Below, piece after piece: positions 1-11,231 of a stretch of DNA of 64,000 nt. The DNA lies in contig NC_085133.1 in the NCBI RefSeq assembly GCF_030269925.1, forward strand, positions 1,322,001-1,386,000, written 5' to 3'. The translations under genes and the position numbers were made by a program. The DNA comes from Bombyx mori (taxonomy: Eukaryota > Arthropoda > Insecta > Lepidoptera > Bombycidae). The notes beneath the pieces were generated by a model that was not told the DNA's origin, did not search any database, and saw only the letters and a program-made list of their open reading frames with translations. Every line of letters starts with the position of its first letter. The stretch's first letter is position 1.

Positions 1-21
1 AAGCAATAAAACAATAGTAAG

Positions 22-459
22 TTTTTTTTTTATTATTTAGATGGATGGACGAGCTCACAGCCCACCTGATGTTAAGTGGTTCCTGGAGCCCATAGACATC
101 TACAACGTAAATGCGCCACCCACCTCGAGATATGAGTTCTAAGATCTCAGTATAGTTACAACGGCTACCCCACCCTTCGAACCGAAACGCATTACTGCTT
201 CACGGCGGAAATAGGCGGGGTGGTGGTACCTACCCGTGCGGACTCCCAAGAGGTCCTACCACCGGTGATTACGCAAATTATAATTTTTCGGGTTTGATTT
301 TTATTACACGATGTTATTCCTTCACCGTGGAAGTCAATCGTGAACATTTGTTGAGTACGTATTTCATTAGAAAAATTGGTACCCGCCTGCGGGATTCGGA
401 CACCGGTGCATCGCTACATACGAATGCACCGGACGTCTTATCCTTTAGGCCACAACGAC
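22..459 (-). mobile_element. Full-length Bm1-type SINE
   Basis: Read on the minus strand this has a tRNA-like head (A box TGGCCTAAAGG, B-box-like sequence near CCGAATCCC), a central body, then the ~250-bp 3' module that ends in an A-rich tail, seen here as a T run at the left edge. It is about 438 bp and one of the few copies here with both head and tail. Pol III promoter boxes and LINE-dependent copying are family knowledge; the order of parts is seen directly. Confidence 0.85.
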
Positions 460-803
460 TAAGTTGTAAGTAAGTTCTAACTTTTGTGTGTAGTATATAA
501 AACTATTGTTTGTTAACGTTTGTTTTATTGATAAGCCCGCACAAGACTCTTTATCGTCGCATAAGATCAGATAATCAGATACAATTCACTGACTGGTTGG
601 TTTACGTGCGTGAGTGCGAAAGCTTTTAGCTCCTATCTCGATTTGGCAGACCAAAACCTTCCAGAGTTGATGTCAGGAAATCGTCTGGTGTGTAACCTAT
701 AATGGAGAAGGATAAGCTCTAAGCTAAATATCCATTCTTCTCGGCAGTAAAGCTGTAAGCTGCATCACTGGGATAGCGATTAATGTGTCATCTTAAAAAT
801 ACC
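460..803. other. Unassigned intergenic DNA
   Basis: AT-rich sequence between two minus-strand SINEs. I see no long reading frame, RNA gene or recognisable repeat. Confidence 0.5.
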
Positions 804-1050
804 TTTTTTTTTATTGCTTAGTTGGGTGGACGAGCTCACAGTCCACCTGATGTTAAGTGGTTACTGGAGCCCATAGACATCTACAACGTAAATGCGCCAC
901 CCACGTTGAGATATAAAGTTCTAAGGTCTCAAGTATAGTTACAACGGCTGCTCCACCCTTCAAACTGAAACGCATTACTGCTTCACGGCAGAAATAGGCA
1001 GGGTGATGGTACCCAACCGCGCGGACTCACAAGAGGTCCCACCACCAGTA
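804..1050 (-). mobile_element. Bm1-type SINE, 3' module only
   Basis: Carries the T run and then the reverse of the standard 3' module. It stops at ACCACCAGT, the boundary where the head would otherwise begin. No tRNA-like head is present. Confidence 0.85.
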
Positions 1051-1467
1051 TATGAATAAAAAACCATATGATTCTGTCTTCAATGCTTGTCATGAATCGG
1101 TAATTTATTTATTTCAAAGAAAACTCCACGGTATTTACTTAAAGGAACATTTTTATCTATTACACATATCAAATAAGTACTTACTGTTTTATTGAAAGCT
1201 CTTTGAGGCCACAAAGTGGGTTTTAATTTCAATATGATCAAAGTGTAAGTTTGTAGAAATACTTTAGGCTGTAATTCTTTGTAACCCGCCTTTTATTTCT
1301 GTATTAGATGTTGAGCGAACAACGCTCTGGGTGGTGAGGGACTGCAATAAGCTGCTTCAAATGAATGCGCGAATTTCTAATCGCAGTTAGCATACACAAG
1401 GAAAATATATGGCATCCAGTGCAACGACGACAAAAGGTATTTATTATTTCCGTATAAATACGTTGTT
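1051..1467. other. Unassigned intergenic DNA
   Basis: No supported gene or clear repeat. Phrases such as GTAAGTTTGTA and AACCCGCCTTTTATTTCTGTATT recur around 1250-1310 and 1730-1815 on either side of the next SINE, which suggests an older local duplication or repeat. Confidence 0.4.
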
Positions 1468-1724
1468 ACTGGTGGTAGGACCTTTTGTGAGTCCGCACGG
1501 GTAGGTACCACCACCCTGCCTATTTCTGCCGTGAAGCAGTAATGCGTTTCGGTTTGAAGGGTGGGGCAGCCGTTGTAACTATACTGAGACCTTAGAACTT
1601 AAATCTCAAGGTGGGTGGCGAATTTACGTTGTAGATGTCTATGGGCTCCAGTGACCACTTAACACCAGGTGGGCTGTGACCTCGTCCACCCACATAAACA
1701 ATAAAATAAATAAAAATAAAAAAA
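1468..1724 (+). mobile_element. Bm1-type SINE, 3' module only
   Basis: Begins exactly at ACTGGTGGTAGGACC and runs through the module to an A-rich tail with AATAAA-like repeats. No head. Confidence 0.85.
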
Positions 1725-2758
1725 CGATCAAGTAAGTTTGTAAAAGTACTTTTGATTGTAAAACTTGAACTTCCCGCCGGCTTGAAAAACCCGCCTTTTA
1801 TTTCTGTATTAGATTTTGCGAGAATCCCTAATCGCAGTTTGCATAAACTAGGAAAATATCTGGCCTACACTACAACTACGACAGAAGGTATTTATTATTT
1901 CCGTATATAATTGAACGGAAAACAATTTAAACTACATTATTATTTCTCAGCACCACCGCTGACAGCGAGTCGAAAGGAAATCCGATCACCGGCTGAACGC
2001 AAACATCCATCTTTTTTTCTCCCGCTTGGCGAAATCGCACACTTCTGCTACAAATAAAAAGGCTTTTCTTTCCAAAGCGTAATATACCTTACATAAAAAG
2101 AGACTGTAGGCTTTAGTATTGCATTGTATTTTTGACAAGAAATATCATAAGATTTTGATATTAACTATTGTGTAAAATTACTTCAAAGAGTACGCCGCTG
2201 CGTATTGTATAGTATTCAAAGGCAATAAAGTAACATGATATTTAATTGCATATTCGAAGTGGATTAGATGAACTGTCAAAATAACATTATTGTGTAAATA
2301 CAGATAAACGAATAAAATGCGATATTTTCAATGATTTGGTATTTGAATTAGATCATTATTGACAAAATGCAAATCATTGAACCATAAACGGCTGGAGTAA
2401 AAGAAACACCAAAAGAAGAAACAGAATATATCTTGCTATAACAATATACACTACTCGAGATATAGCCCAAGAAGAGTTGAGGTCAGGAAGGAGACCGGTC
2501 GTTCCTATACAGCAAGATATCAGGACATGCGCTGATCCCATATAATGTCACATAAGGGCTAGAAGAAGATTCAAACTGAATGAAACCACGCAGCACAACT
2601 AGTAATTTTAAAATGGTTGTTCAATATTCTACCAAAAAATCAAAAATATGATCTTAGGTATTTGTTCTGATTCAATCAATTATCTTTTCAACTAGTGTAC
2701 CCACTCCTAATACGACTCCTAATACGGCTTACGACGCCTGTGGGGATCATAATGTGGC
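1725..2758. other. Unassigned AT-rich DNA with a possible old LINE scrap
   Basis: No convincing gene. Around 2450-2560 a stretch reads in part like a retroelement protein on the plus strand, but it is too short and degraded to assign. Confidence 0.35.
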
Positions 2759-3002
2759 CTTGTTCTTGGTAAGGCGCATTGTTAGACCGCACGGGTTGGT
2801 ACCACTATCCGGCCTAATTCTGCAACGAAGCAACCCTGCGTTTGAGGGGCTTTACAACCATTATACTACATTGGCACATACCTAGACTTCATGTTTCAAG
2901 CAAGAAGGCGAAAACCACATAATAATGTCTATGGATTCTGGTAACCACTTAACACCAGGTGCATCGTGGCTCATTCGGCAATGAATGCATTAAATAAAAA
3001 AA
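2759..3002 (+). mobile_element. Diverged Bm1-type SINE module
   Basis: The order of the 3' module is preserved (CCGCACGGG, GGTACCACTA, AACCACTTAACACCAGGTG, A-rich tail), but it has many substitutions and deletions, so it is an old copy. Confidence 0.65.
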
Positions 3003-3068
3003 CATTTACGGAAACGGATCGGAAGATTCTAATCCAGTAATTTCATAATACAGGACGTAAGCAAGTAC

Positions 3069-3190
3069 TTTTTTTTTTTTTTTTTTTATTGCTTAGATGG
3101 GTGGACGAGCTCACAGCCAACCTGGTGTTAAGTGGTTACTGGAGCCCATAGACATCTACTACGTAAATGCGCCACCCACCTTGAGATATA
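3069..3190 (-). mobile_element. Short Bm1-type SINE tail
   Basis: A ~20-nt T run followed by the distal half of the 3' module on the minus strand, ending at TTGAGATATA. It is 5'-truncated relative to the usual boundary. Confidence 0.8.
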
Positions 3191-4029
3191 TTGTAATCTT
3201 TAAGCACGTGTATCAAGACGAGCGATGGCGTTAATGTTGGTGTATCTACTGGATCTGGCAACACTAATTGGGCCCTAAACCTAACCTAACTCTTCTACTT
3301 TAGCTACTCTTTCAATTTACTCCAATTAAAAACAAGAGACAAAATTCTTGGCCTTGGTCCCTGAGAATTTCACTAACGATATTCCAAATTTAAATTCAAT
3401 ATTGACGGAAAACCGTTAGCCCATTCAAAGAATTATATCACAGCGTAAATTAATTCATCAATATCCATCGAAGACTATTCAAACGACACGAAAGTTGTTT
3501 AAAATACGGCCGCTCTGTGGTCCCATTTGATTGATCGATTCGAATATTGTGTAAGTTTACCATTGCGCAGGTGTTTGTAATTAGAAAATGTCTTTGGGCG
3601 TATAATTTTTATTTAATTTCCTAAAATAAAAATAAAAATATATATGTATTGGGAGGGAACTTCTGGCGGGTGGTAATATTGCAGGGTAGACCGTTGGTCC
3701 AAATATTGCACCGAATTTGTATAAATGCAAATTTATCTGGTAAGTCGCTGGTGCAATATTTAGCAACCCTGAGCCAAGGATTATGGAATCGATTCCCACT
3801 CTCACATGGGGCAAACATTCGTGTGTTTAGCGGGTTCTAATTTAAGGCCGTTGTGAAGATCCACATTCCTCTTGTACCATGGTGCTCCGACGGCTATCCT
3901 GCAGAAACGACGTTGCACGACCTAGAGGAAGTTTACGTGGGTGCGAACTTTGTTAACAATAAGTCGTCGCATGGACCACTAGTCTGGAAAATGTCTGATG
4001 GCTCATATCCAATAGACATTAAATGTAGA
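3191..4029. other. Unassigned, probably LINE 3' flank
   Basis: Several small ORFs overlap on both strands with no recognisable domain. Part of this may be the 3' untranslated end of the minus-strand LINE fragment that follows. Confidence 0.35.
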
Positions 4030-4305
4030 AATCTTCTTCCTAGTCGGATACTCTTGGCAGAGTAGTCGTGGTCGTCTATAGGCGTCTCGTCATCGCCGCT
4101 AGCTTCCAAGGCGAGCGATGTTGCTCCATTGGAGGCGGCTGTTGGAATTGCGAGCACATTGTACTGCGGTGGCTTTCGTGGTAGTGATGATGAGGTCAAT
4201 CCAGCGCGTGGGAGACCGACCTTGAGGTCTTCTGCCTTCTACAGGGCCCTGTACGATAAGTCTCTCTATTGAATCTCTCTTTCTGGAGATGTGAAATTCG
4301 TAGCT
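4030..4305 (-). pseudogene. RTE-like LINE 3' coding remnant
   Basis: On the minus strand a frame reads RDSIERLIVQGPVEGRRPQ followed by GRSPTRWIDLI, the segment often found after the reverse transcriptase in RTE-like LINEs of Lepidoptera. The distal part matches, with changes, the fragment at 61196-61600: both share a stretch encoding HDYSAKSIRLGR or HDHSVKSVRLGR. No catalytic reverse transcriptase is present, so this is a dead 5'-truncated piece. Clade assignment is from memory of similar proteins. Confidence 0.6.
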
Positions 4306-4482
4306 GAACAATCGATTGCTCATATACAAAATTGTCGAATATACTATTGCAATTAAAATTGTTTCTTTCTCCAAAACATACGCTAAGCTCACACAATATA
4401 ATATTCTCCGGAGAAGATCACCATTCTGAATGCTACCTTCCACTGTCATATACATACATACGAGTATATGTATGTTTGTATT

Positions 4483-4721
4483 TACTGGTGGTAGGACCTC
4501 TTGTGAGGCCGCACGGGTAGGTACCACCGCCCTGCCTATTTCTGCTGCCTTTCGATTTGAAGGGTGGGACAACCGTTGCACTGTAAAAACTGAGACCTTA
4601 GAACTCATCTCTCAAGGTGGGTGGCGAATTTACGTTGTAGATGTTAATGGGCTCCGGTAACCACTTAACACCAGGTGGGCTGTGAGCTCGATCACCCATC
4701 TAAGCAAATAAATAAATAAAT
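4483..4721 (+). mobile_element. Bm1-type SINE, 3' module only
   Basis: Starts at ACTGGTGGTAGGACC, contains all internal landmarks and ends in AAATAAATAAATAAA. Confidence 0.85.
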
Positions 4722-5213
4722 ATGTAGCATCGGAACGTCAAGCTCGAAACGACTTGGGCGTGTTCGAAAATGAAGGTTGGTAACATTATGCGAGATGTCA
4801 ATGTCATTTGAGTTTGAGCGGGAATTTAACCTAATTTTGGACTAAATATTGAACCAAGCAGACGTGCTACCAACCTCGCTCCGGTCTCGTCGCGTTCCAG
4901 TAATGATCTGTTTCCACCCGATTGAAATAAAATGAACTCATTTGATTATTTGTTAAAACCTTCTAAATACACCCGATAAGTGCATATCGAAAAACATTTC
5001 CGTGATTGACCATGGACAACGACCTGCTAGGCAATGAAGGCTCACGCTACCGACCGTCAAATAATTTATTTTCATTATAGTCTACCTTGATCCCTATTAA
5101 ATAATATTTAAAAAGTATCGTCATTGTTAGCGACATTGGCAAAAGCAGTATTTTATATTCAGTTGCTCTAACATTTTCCATAGTTCGCCGCACGGGCACG
5201 GAATCTAAAAACC
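4722..5213. other. Unassigned intergenic DNA
   Basis: No gene, RNA or strong repeat seen. Confidence 0.45.
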
Positions 5214-5395
5214 GTTTTTTTTTTTATTGCCCTTATAGGCTGGTGAGCATACGGTCACCTGATGGTGAGTGGTTACCGTCACCCATGCACTTCTGCAATG
5301 CTAGGGGCAGAGCCAAGCCGCTGCCTACCGCTTAATACCCTCCACAAGCCTCGCTTGAAGAAGAACATGTCATAGCGCTGTCACATTCGACATTG
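5214..5395 (-). repeat. Dispersed repeat B, LINE-like 3' tail
   Basis: A T run is followed by ATTGCCCTTATAGG, GAGCATACGGTCACCTGATGG, GAGTGGTTACCGTCACCCATG, GCAGAGCCAAGCCGCTGCC and GAAGAACATGTCATAGCG. The same order recurs at 48821-49032 and, on the plus strand, at 59503-59650. The terminal poly(T) on one side suggests a poly(A) retroposon, probably a LINE 3' UTR read on the minus strand. Confidence 0.6.
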
Positions 5396-5496
5396 TTCAA
5401 TTAATTGTTATTAGAATACATTCTCGTTCGAAACCTACAATGAGTCCACAGGTAAAACGTACGTACACGTAAAACTGGTACATTTACTGTAGAATT

Positions 5497-5690
5497 AACT
5501 ATTTTTAATACATTTTTATTAGCTTCATACGTATGTTAGTATGTAACGGAATCTTTGTACATGATTTTGACCCCCTTCAAAACATCGGATTAACTCTAAA
5601 TTCGGCATTTTTATTAAGGACCGATGAAAATTCTATATTTTAAATAGTTTGATCCGTTATCCTTATTAAGATAATCAGGATTAGCGATTT
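5497..5690 (+). repeat. Dispersed repeat D, copy 1
   Basis: Shares the order TTTTATTAGCTTCA, TGTAACGGAATCTTTG, CATGATTTTGACCCCCTT, AACATCGGATTAACTC and TATTAAGGAC with 32853-33010. Non-coding; element class unknown. Confidence 0.65.
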
Positions 5691-6629
5691 TTTGTTTTTC
5701 TGAGACCCGGAATGTCTGCGTCAAGATCAAAAGGGAAAACTACCAGGCGCGCCGATCACCTACTTCTTGGATAAGCTACCGATTGATTCGGATGAAATTA
5801 TTGAAATATTGAAAAAAATGAAATTCAACCAAAAAATTAAAAATAAATAATAGTTTAAAAAAACTAAAAAAAAAACGCTTTTATAGAAAATCCAAAAAAA
5901 AAATAGAAAATAAATTTTAACAAGATTTAATTAAGAATAGTGTAAGAAAAAAATATTTTATTGTAAAAAAAACGTGGGGTGCATGGTATCAATAGTTATA
6001 AATATTTTATGAATATATATGAGTAGAAGGGCTAATTTACTTGTAGTTCACTTGGGTAAGGTCGATACAGCGATAGCAGCAGTAGTTACCGATGGTTTGA
6101 CGTTTGAATCTGTTTGACAGTTGACGTTTGAGGTATCGTTTTGCGGTAAAGAAAGAACAGTAGGACAGGGCCCTGAAACTACGATACTATATGACAAATA
6201 TCTTTTTATATGGAAACTAGCGACATCTTGTAGCAGATGCCACTAAATTTAGATGCTGTTAAAGTTAAAGCATTTATTTATTGTATAACTAAATACCAAA
6301 AAAAAATCATACAAGTCTTTATTTGTTGTAGAAAATTTACAAAATCCTTTATAAAAAACAAAAATTCGGATAGGTAATATGCTACTGCTATCTACAGGAG
6401 CAATGAGAAACTAACCGAAGCGAAGCCATCTAGTAGCCGACGCCCGTAAACATTTTTTGTTGAGTGCTTTAGTTGCTTATCTATAACTAATTGATGTGTA
6501 TTATCTATGCTGTAGGAGGACACCGACCCGAACGGGAACTTGCCAAGTTTCGCGACCAATCTCAATCTATTCGTTACGATCATTAGTGATTCTCTGTGAA
6601 TTTGTTTGATACAGAGAAAATAAAAGTCT
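5691..6629. other. Unassigned, partly A-rich
   Basis: Around 5800-5990 the sequence is dominated by A runs. The remainder shows no coding or RNA signal that I can support. Confidence 0.4.
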
Positions 6630-6640
6630 GTACCTATTGA

Positions 6641-7259
6641 TTTTTTTTTTTTTTTTTTTTCTCGCGCCGGGGCCCGAACCTCCTACGAGGTCCCCGCGCC
6701 TAGGGGGCGCGCGGGGTATGTGAGACTCAACGATCTGCAGGTGTTGAGAGCAGATCGCGGGCCCAAGGATTTTAGGGCCCACCCACTAAACGACTCCCCT
6801 GCACTCTTACACCCGACGTCCGATCTCCGTCCGGGGTCAGAACCCGTTCAGAGTAGGGGGGTTCCCGCGGTCAACACTACAACCAGACACGCGGCGCCAC
6901 CCCGAGGACGCCCGACCGACGGGTCGTCGAGGCGATAGTCGACGACCAACGACGTCAGTCTCCGCGGTATGGCGGCCCTACCAGGCCGCCCGGGCGGTGC
7001 CGCTGGTGTTCCGGGATACCCCGCTGGGCCAGAACCAGCCTGCCGGGTCGGAACGCGATACACCGCCGACCGGGTTGCTCTTCAACAGTATGTTCGGCGA
7101 CGACAGCGACGACGAAAATGCGGACCGCATCGCAGTCCGCAGCCGCCGACGCGCCGTCCCGTCCTCCTGGTGCCAGCGCGCTAGAGTGACGGTAGCGTGC
7201 GGCGCAGCCTCAACCCCCTTAGGTCGCCCCGTGACCATCACCGGGAGGAGACTGCCTCC
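6641..7259 (-). other. 3' UTR of the R1-clade LINE
   Basis: GC-rich non-coding sequence between the ORF2 stop and the poly(A) tail. Related but degraded versions sit at 42629-42862, 44538-44947 and probably 44948-45100, sharing landmarks such as CCTACGAG, GCGCCTAGGGGGCGCGCG, AACGACTCCCCTGCAC and ACCGCGGTCAA. Confidence 0.7.
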
Positions 7260-8011
7260 TCATAGGGGCTGGAGCTGGACAAACGCCCTCCTCCGACCCC
7301 CGGCCCGACGGCGGCGGCACGGCGCCGAGAGGGAAGAAGAGCTCTCCCTCTCCCGTTCCGCCACCTCCTTCTGCGAGATGGTGGACTCGCAGAAGTCGAG
7401 CATCGCCTGCCAGGACTCGTCGCTGCCGAGCATCGTAGCCACGACGGTCGGAAGCGACAAGTCCGGTCCTATTTTTGCAACGAGGATGCGGCGCTGCTCC
7501 GCGAAAGCGGGGCAGTACGCGAGCGTGTGCTCCGCCGTGTCCTCGTTGCAGCCACTGCAGTGGTGGCACTTCGGCGTCGGCTCCCTCCGGGCGACGAGGT
7601 GCAGGTAGCGACCGAAACAGCCGTGTCCCGTGAGCACCTGCGTCGCCCGGAAGGTGAGATGTCCTCGGTCGCGATTCACCCAGTCCGAGAGGACCGGGCG
7701 GATCGCCTCGACGGTCCGTCGCCCGTAGGCGGGGTCCACCAGGCGGCGAGACCACGCCTCGAGCACGGCACGCCGAGATTGAAGCTTCCGCGCTCGAACT
7801 TCCGCCGCGCCAGGACACGGCTCCCCCCTGGAGCGGAGATCGCATCGCCACGCGTAATCCGCAGCGAGCGCCTCCGCTTCCAGGTCCCAGGGAGGCGTCC
7901 CAGCTAGCACGCACGCCGCCTCGAACGAAACGGTGCGGTATCCACGAACCGCCCTGACCGCAATCGCGCGCTGCGGACGTCGCAACGCCGCAACGTTGTC
8001 GCGGGTCAGGG
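7260..8011 (-). pseudogene. R1-clade LINE ORF2, C-terminal fragment
   Basis: This is the C-terminal ~250 residues of a LINE ORF2, open from the truncation point to a TGA at 7260-7262. It has the segment SFEAACVLAGTPPWDLEAEA, then EAIRPVLSDWVNRDRGHLTF and TQVLTGHGCFGRYL, then a zinc knuckle C-X2-C-X9-H-X4-C (CHHC...H...C, residues ~140-158 of the open frame). The tail is rich in E and R (QKEVAERERE). These are hallmarks, as I recall them, of R1-clade ORF2 C-termini such as those of R1, TRAS and SART relatives. Endonuclease and reverse transcriptase domains are missing because of 5' truncation, so it cannot move by itself. There is no start codon of its own. The absence of stops and frameshifts suggests a fairly young insertion. 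Confidence 0.8.
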
Positions 8012-8151
8012 GTACCTATTGATTGTCTCAACTGTTATTTTGAGTTACCGGCAATGTCTAACCACATAACGAGTCATCATAACCCGCTCTGATATAATTA
8101 TGTACCATTCTATCATTTGATTTGTAGCAATTATGACATTAATCCTAAAGT

Positions 8152-8405
8152 ACTGGTGGTAGGACCTGTTATGAGTTCGCGTGGGTAGGTACCACCACCC
8201 AACCTATTTCTGCCGTGAAGCAGTAATGCGTTTCTGTTTGAAGGGCGGGGCAGCCGTTGTAACTATGCTGAGACCTTAGAACTTATATCTCAAGGTGGGT
8301 GGCGCATTTACGTTGTAGATGTCTATGGACTCCAGTAACCACTTTACACCAGGTGGGCTGTGAGCTCGTCCACTCATCTAAGCAATAAATAAAAATAAAT
8401 AAAAA
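8152..8405 (+). mobile_element. Bm1-type SINE, 3' module only
   Basis: Starts at ACTGGTGGTAGGACC and ends in AATAAATAAAAATAAATAAA. Confidence 0.85.
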
Positions 8406-8424
8406 GTTACTCTTGAGTTGTTAG

Positions 8425-8590
8425 GTCTCCTTTAGAGGCGCTCGGGTAGCTGTTAGAGACTCCCACCCCACCTGCTGAGCCCTTGCTCGCCCACCTTTCC
8501 TGGTGAAACTGGAAAGGCCTCCGGGCCACCAATAATCCCTCAAACATATAAAAAATAAAACACACATTAATTCTAAAAGGAGCATACACG
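8425..8590 (-). repeat. Dispersed repeat E, copy 1
   Basis: Contains CCCACCTTTCCTGG, GAAACTGGAAAGGCCTCCGG and GCCACCA. The same words occur inverted at 20355-20402. Probably the edge of a retroelement; class unresolved. Confidence 0.45.
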
Positions 8591-8896
8591 TGTTTACGTC
8601 AGAAATAACAGGATTAATCAAAAAAGTCCTTAGCAATCCTCCCATCGAATTCGTACGAAGACACAAAACGCTCAAGCTATAAAGATATATCAGGGAACGT
8701 AATGCTTCCGAAAACTAGAAACAAGATACCGACTAACTCAGTTTTTATAGCGTACGAGCCACGAGATACGATCGTCTTGAATTAGATACTGTTCAAAATG
8801 TCGTTCCGAAAATAGAGCAGGAACAAGACGATTGTGTATCTAGAGAAAAACACACGACAGACTTTTTGTTTGCAGTAAATTTTGTTTATAAAGGTA

Positions 8897-9060
8897 GTCG
8901 TCGTGGCCTAAAGGATGAGACGTCCGGTGCATTCGTATCTAAAGATGTATCGGTGTTCGGATCCCGCAGGCGGGTACCAATTTTTCTGAATACGCACTTA
9001 ACAAATGTTCATGATTGACCTCCACGATGAAGGAATAGCATCGTGTAATGAAAATCAATC
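8897..9060 (+). mobile_element. Bm1 SINE head and body without 3' module
   Basis: tRNA-like head with A box TGGCCTAAAGG and B-box-like GTGTTCGGATCCC, followed by the central body to about GTAATGAAAATCAATC. The 3' module that normally follows is absent and repeat C begins instead. Confidence 0.75.
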
Positions 9061-9067
9061 GTCATTA

Positions 9068-9640
9068 CAGATCCTCCCGATCCATTAACGGTGCTTTAGG
9101 TACCTCAAACACTGGTTACCGTCCTCGCCGAACCCATGTCGCTTGCGATCCTCGTGGCTTAATGGTTGCTGTAGCCCATAGACATCACGACATGAATGCC
9201 GTTGCCAACATTGAGATTTCAGATGGAAGTCTTCATTGAATTTTGTAATGTCTTCCACACTCTTAAAATGAGAACTTATGGCTACTTGGCAGCAGATATG
9301 AGTAGGATATTGCCCAAAACACGGATCCTCCCAATCCATTAACGGTGCTTTTAGGTACCTCAAGCACCAGTCATCGTGGTTGTCGAACCCGTCGCTTGCG
9401 ACGAAGGGCTTGGCGAGTAGATTGACCTATAGACACAGCCCACTGATCTTCGCCGAATCTTCTAAAAGGGTCGCGTTTCAGATCCGGTGGTAGATTCTGT
9501 GAAGCACTACTCTTGCTAGGGCCAGTGGTAGCAACACCTCCGCTTTGAGCCCCGAGAGCTCACCTATACACTAGGGTAAAGCTGATATAACCTCTCTAGG
9601 CTATCAGCATTGGTACGAAAAAATATATATCTACAAAAGC
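9068..9640 (-). repeat. Dispersed repeat C, partly duplicated
   Basis: The phrase around GATCCTCCCGATCCATTAAC, GGTGCTTTAGGTACCTCAA occurs at 9068 and again at about 9323 with near-identical sequence. The second copy continues through GTCGCTTGCGAC, GATCCGGTGGTAGATTCTG, GAAGCACTACTCTTGCTAGG and GAGCCCCGAGAGCTCACCTA. Between the two lies a diverged Bm1 tail piece (about 9152-9225). Related copies are at 13895-14395, 17452-17665 and 60935-61196. Confidence 0.65.
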
Positions 9641-10098
9641 TAAGGTAAAGCATACATATCTGTGAGCTTTGGTGACTATTAAAGTCATATCACGCGTGAG
9701 CCTATACACAAATCGTTATCAAAGCAGAACCACAAAAACAAACAAACAAAGCTATCTTTATACCTCGGTTTTATGTACTAAAAGAATAAACAGGTCACTG
9801 CCGAACTACAAAAGGGGAAATAACTGTCTTTTGTTTCGTAAACAATCCAATTAGTGTAGCGAAAAGACTGTTGTGTCTTTGATGCAAGGGATGGGACAAT
9901 TAAAACTATGAAATCCGATAGTGTTGCCGGAGCATGGAAAAACATAAGTTTTTTTTTTGTCACAGTTTTTGTGTTTTTTTCGTCGCGGCCTAAATAACTA
10001 AAAGGGTTATTGAACGTGTCTGGGTATGACGGTGCTCTAAATTTTAATTCTTCCTATTAAAATACTTTAACTTTTTTTGCGATATATTTTTTTGTTAA
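9641..10098. other. Unassigned AT-rich DNA
   Basis: No coding or repeat assignment is supported. Confidence 0.4.
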
Positions 10099-10362
10099 TT
10101 TTTTTTTTATTGCTTAGATTGGTAGACGCGCTCACAGCCCACCTGGTGTTAAGTGGTTACTGGAGCCCATAGATATCTACAGCGTAAAAGCGCCACCCAT
10201 CTTGAGATATAAGTTCTAAGATCTCAGTATAGTTACAACGGCTGCCCCACCCTTCAAACCGAAACGCATTACTGCTTCACGGCAGAAATAGGCAGGGTGG
10301 TACTAAGGCAGAAATAGGCAGGAATACCCGCGCGGATTCACAAGAGGTCCTACCACCAGTAA
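10099..10362 (-). mobile_element. Bm1-type SINE module with internal duplication
   Basis: Standard minus-strand module. Near its 5' end the word GGCAGAAATAGGCAGG appears twice, separated by GTGGTACTAA, so a short direct duplication interrupts the usual order. Confidence 0.8.
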
Positions 10363-10393
10363 TTTTACGCACGATTAATTAATTTCCATAAAT

Positions 10394-10639
10394 GAGTGGT
10401 GATATAGTACGTTGTGAGTCTGCACGGATAGCTACCGATATCCTGCCTATTTTAGATACGAAGCCATCTTGCGTTTTGGCTTAAAAAGTGATACAGATAT
10501 AATGCAATATAGTTGAGATGTATATGAGGTCTAATGATATCAATCACAAGCCTTCAAATGGTGACATCTATTAGATCCATTAACCACCTAGAACCAAGGG
10601 TTTTTCGCAAGCTCATTCTGCTTGCCTGGTAATAAAAAA
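10394..10639 (+). mobile_element. Old diverged Bm1-type SINE module
   Basis: Keeps only landmarks (GTGAGTCTGCACGG, CTGCCTATTT, ATTAACCACCTAGAACCA, AATAAAAAAAG) in the right order. Confidence 0.5.
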
Positions 10640-10974
10640 AGTTTAGTACACTGATTAAATTTGTGAAACTCGCCAATTTTTTTTTTCTGGAACCAAAGGA
10701 TTAAATAAATCCTTTGAGTTCTACAAATGAAAGCTTACAATTAAGCCGTTGACGTTGATTCTATCTGTCAGCGAACAAGGATTTTCCAGTTTTGACTCCA
10801 TTTGCCGAGCTTAAAAGCTTTCGAGTCTAAAGCGGCTAAACTTAAATGTTCTTAAGTTTAGTGCTATGGTTACTTTTGAAAAACGAATCTGTCTTCAAGT
10901 TCTGTTAGATTAGGTTACCTAAAATTTTTTTGGCATCAATTTGTTAAGAAGTATGACATTTAATATGGGAAAAA

Positions 10975-11231
10975 TATTTTATTTGCTAACAACCACGCCA
11001 CGTTAATTGATCCCGTGATAAGTTCGTAAAGAACTTGTGTTACAGGTACCAGATAACGGAAATAAATCTAAGATTTTTATTGTACACATACAGATATTTA
11101 ATATACATCCATAACCCTGGAAAAGACATTTATATTTATCATACAAATATCTTCCCTTGGCGGGATTCGAACTCGCGACCCCCTTATGTAGTGACCATGT
11201 CACTTACCACTACACCAGACGGCCGGCAAAT
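10975..11231 (-). mobile_element. Second tRNA-derived SINE family
   Basis: On the minus strand a tRNA-like head has a perfect A box TGGTGTAGTGG (complement of 11207-11217) and a B box AGTTCGAATCC (11161-11174). It is followed by a body with GGAAGATATTTGTATG and a 3' part containing TTATTTCCGTTATCTGGTAC and AACACAAGTTCTTTACG. The head differs from Bm1. The 3' part resembles a tail that I recall as common in Lepidoptera. The internal boxes imply pol III transcription (inference). Confidence 0.7.

Larger units (their letters stand above)
6630..8024 (-). mobile_element. 5'-truncated R1-clade LINE with target duplication
   Basis: A GC-rich block inside AT-rich DNA. On the minus strand it holds the C-terminal part of an ORF2, about 620 nt of 3' UTR and a poly(A) tail (20 T at 6641-6660). 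The same word GTACCTATTGA(TT) flanks it at 6630-6640 and 8012-8024, a target-site duplication of 11-13 bp, so the inserted unit is about 6641-8011. Truncation at the 5' side is normal for target-primed reverse transcription. R1 itself inserts in 28S rDNA; the flanks here are not rDNA, so this belongs to a different branch of the clade. Confidence 0.85.

Noticed and set aside
6997..7985. Long plus-strand and alternative-frame minus ORFs in the R1-clade LINE
   Set aside because: High GC removes stop codons in several frames. Only the minus frame ending at 7260 shows the LINE zinc knuckle and conserved segments.
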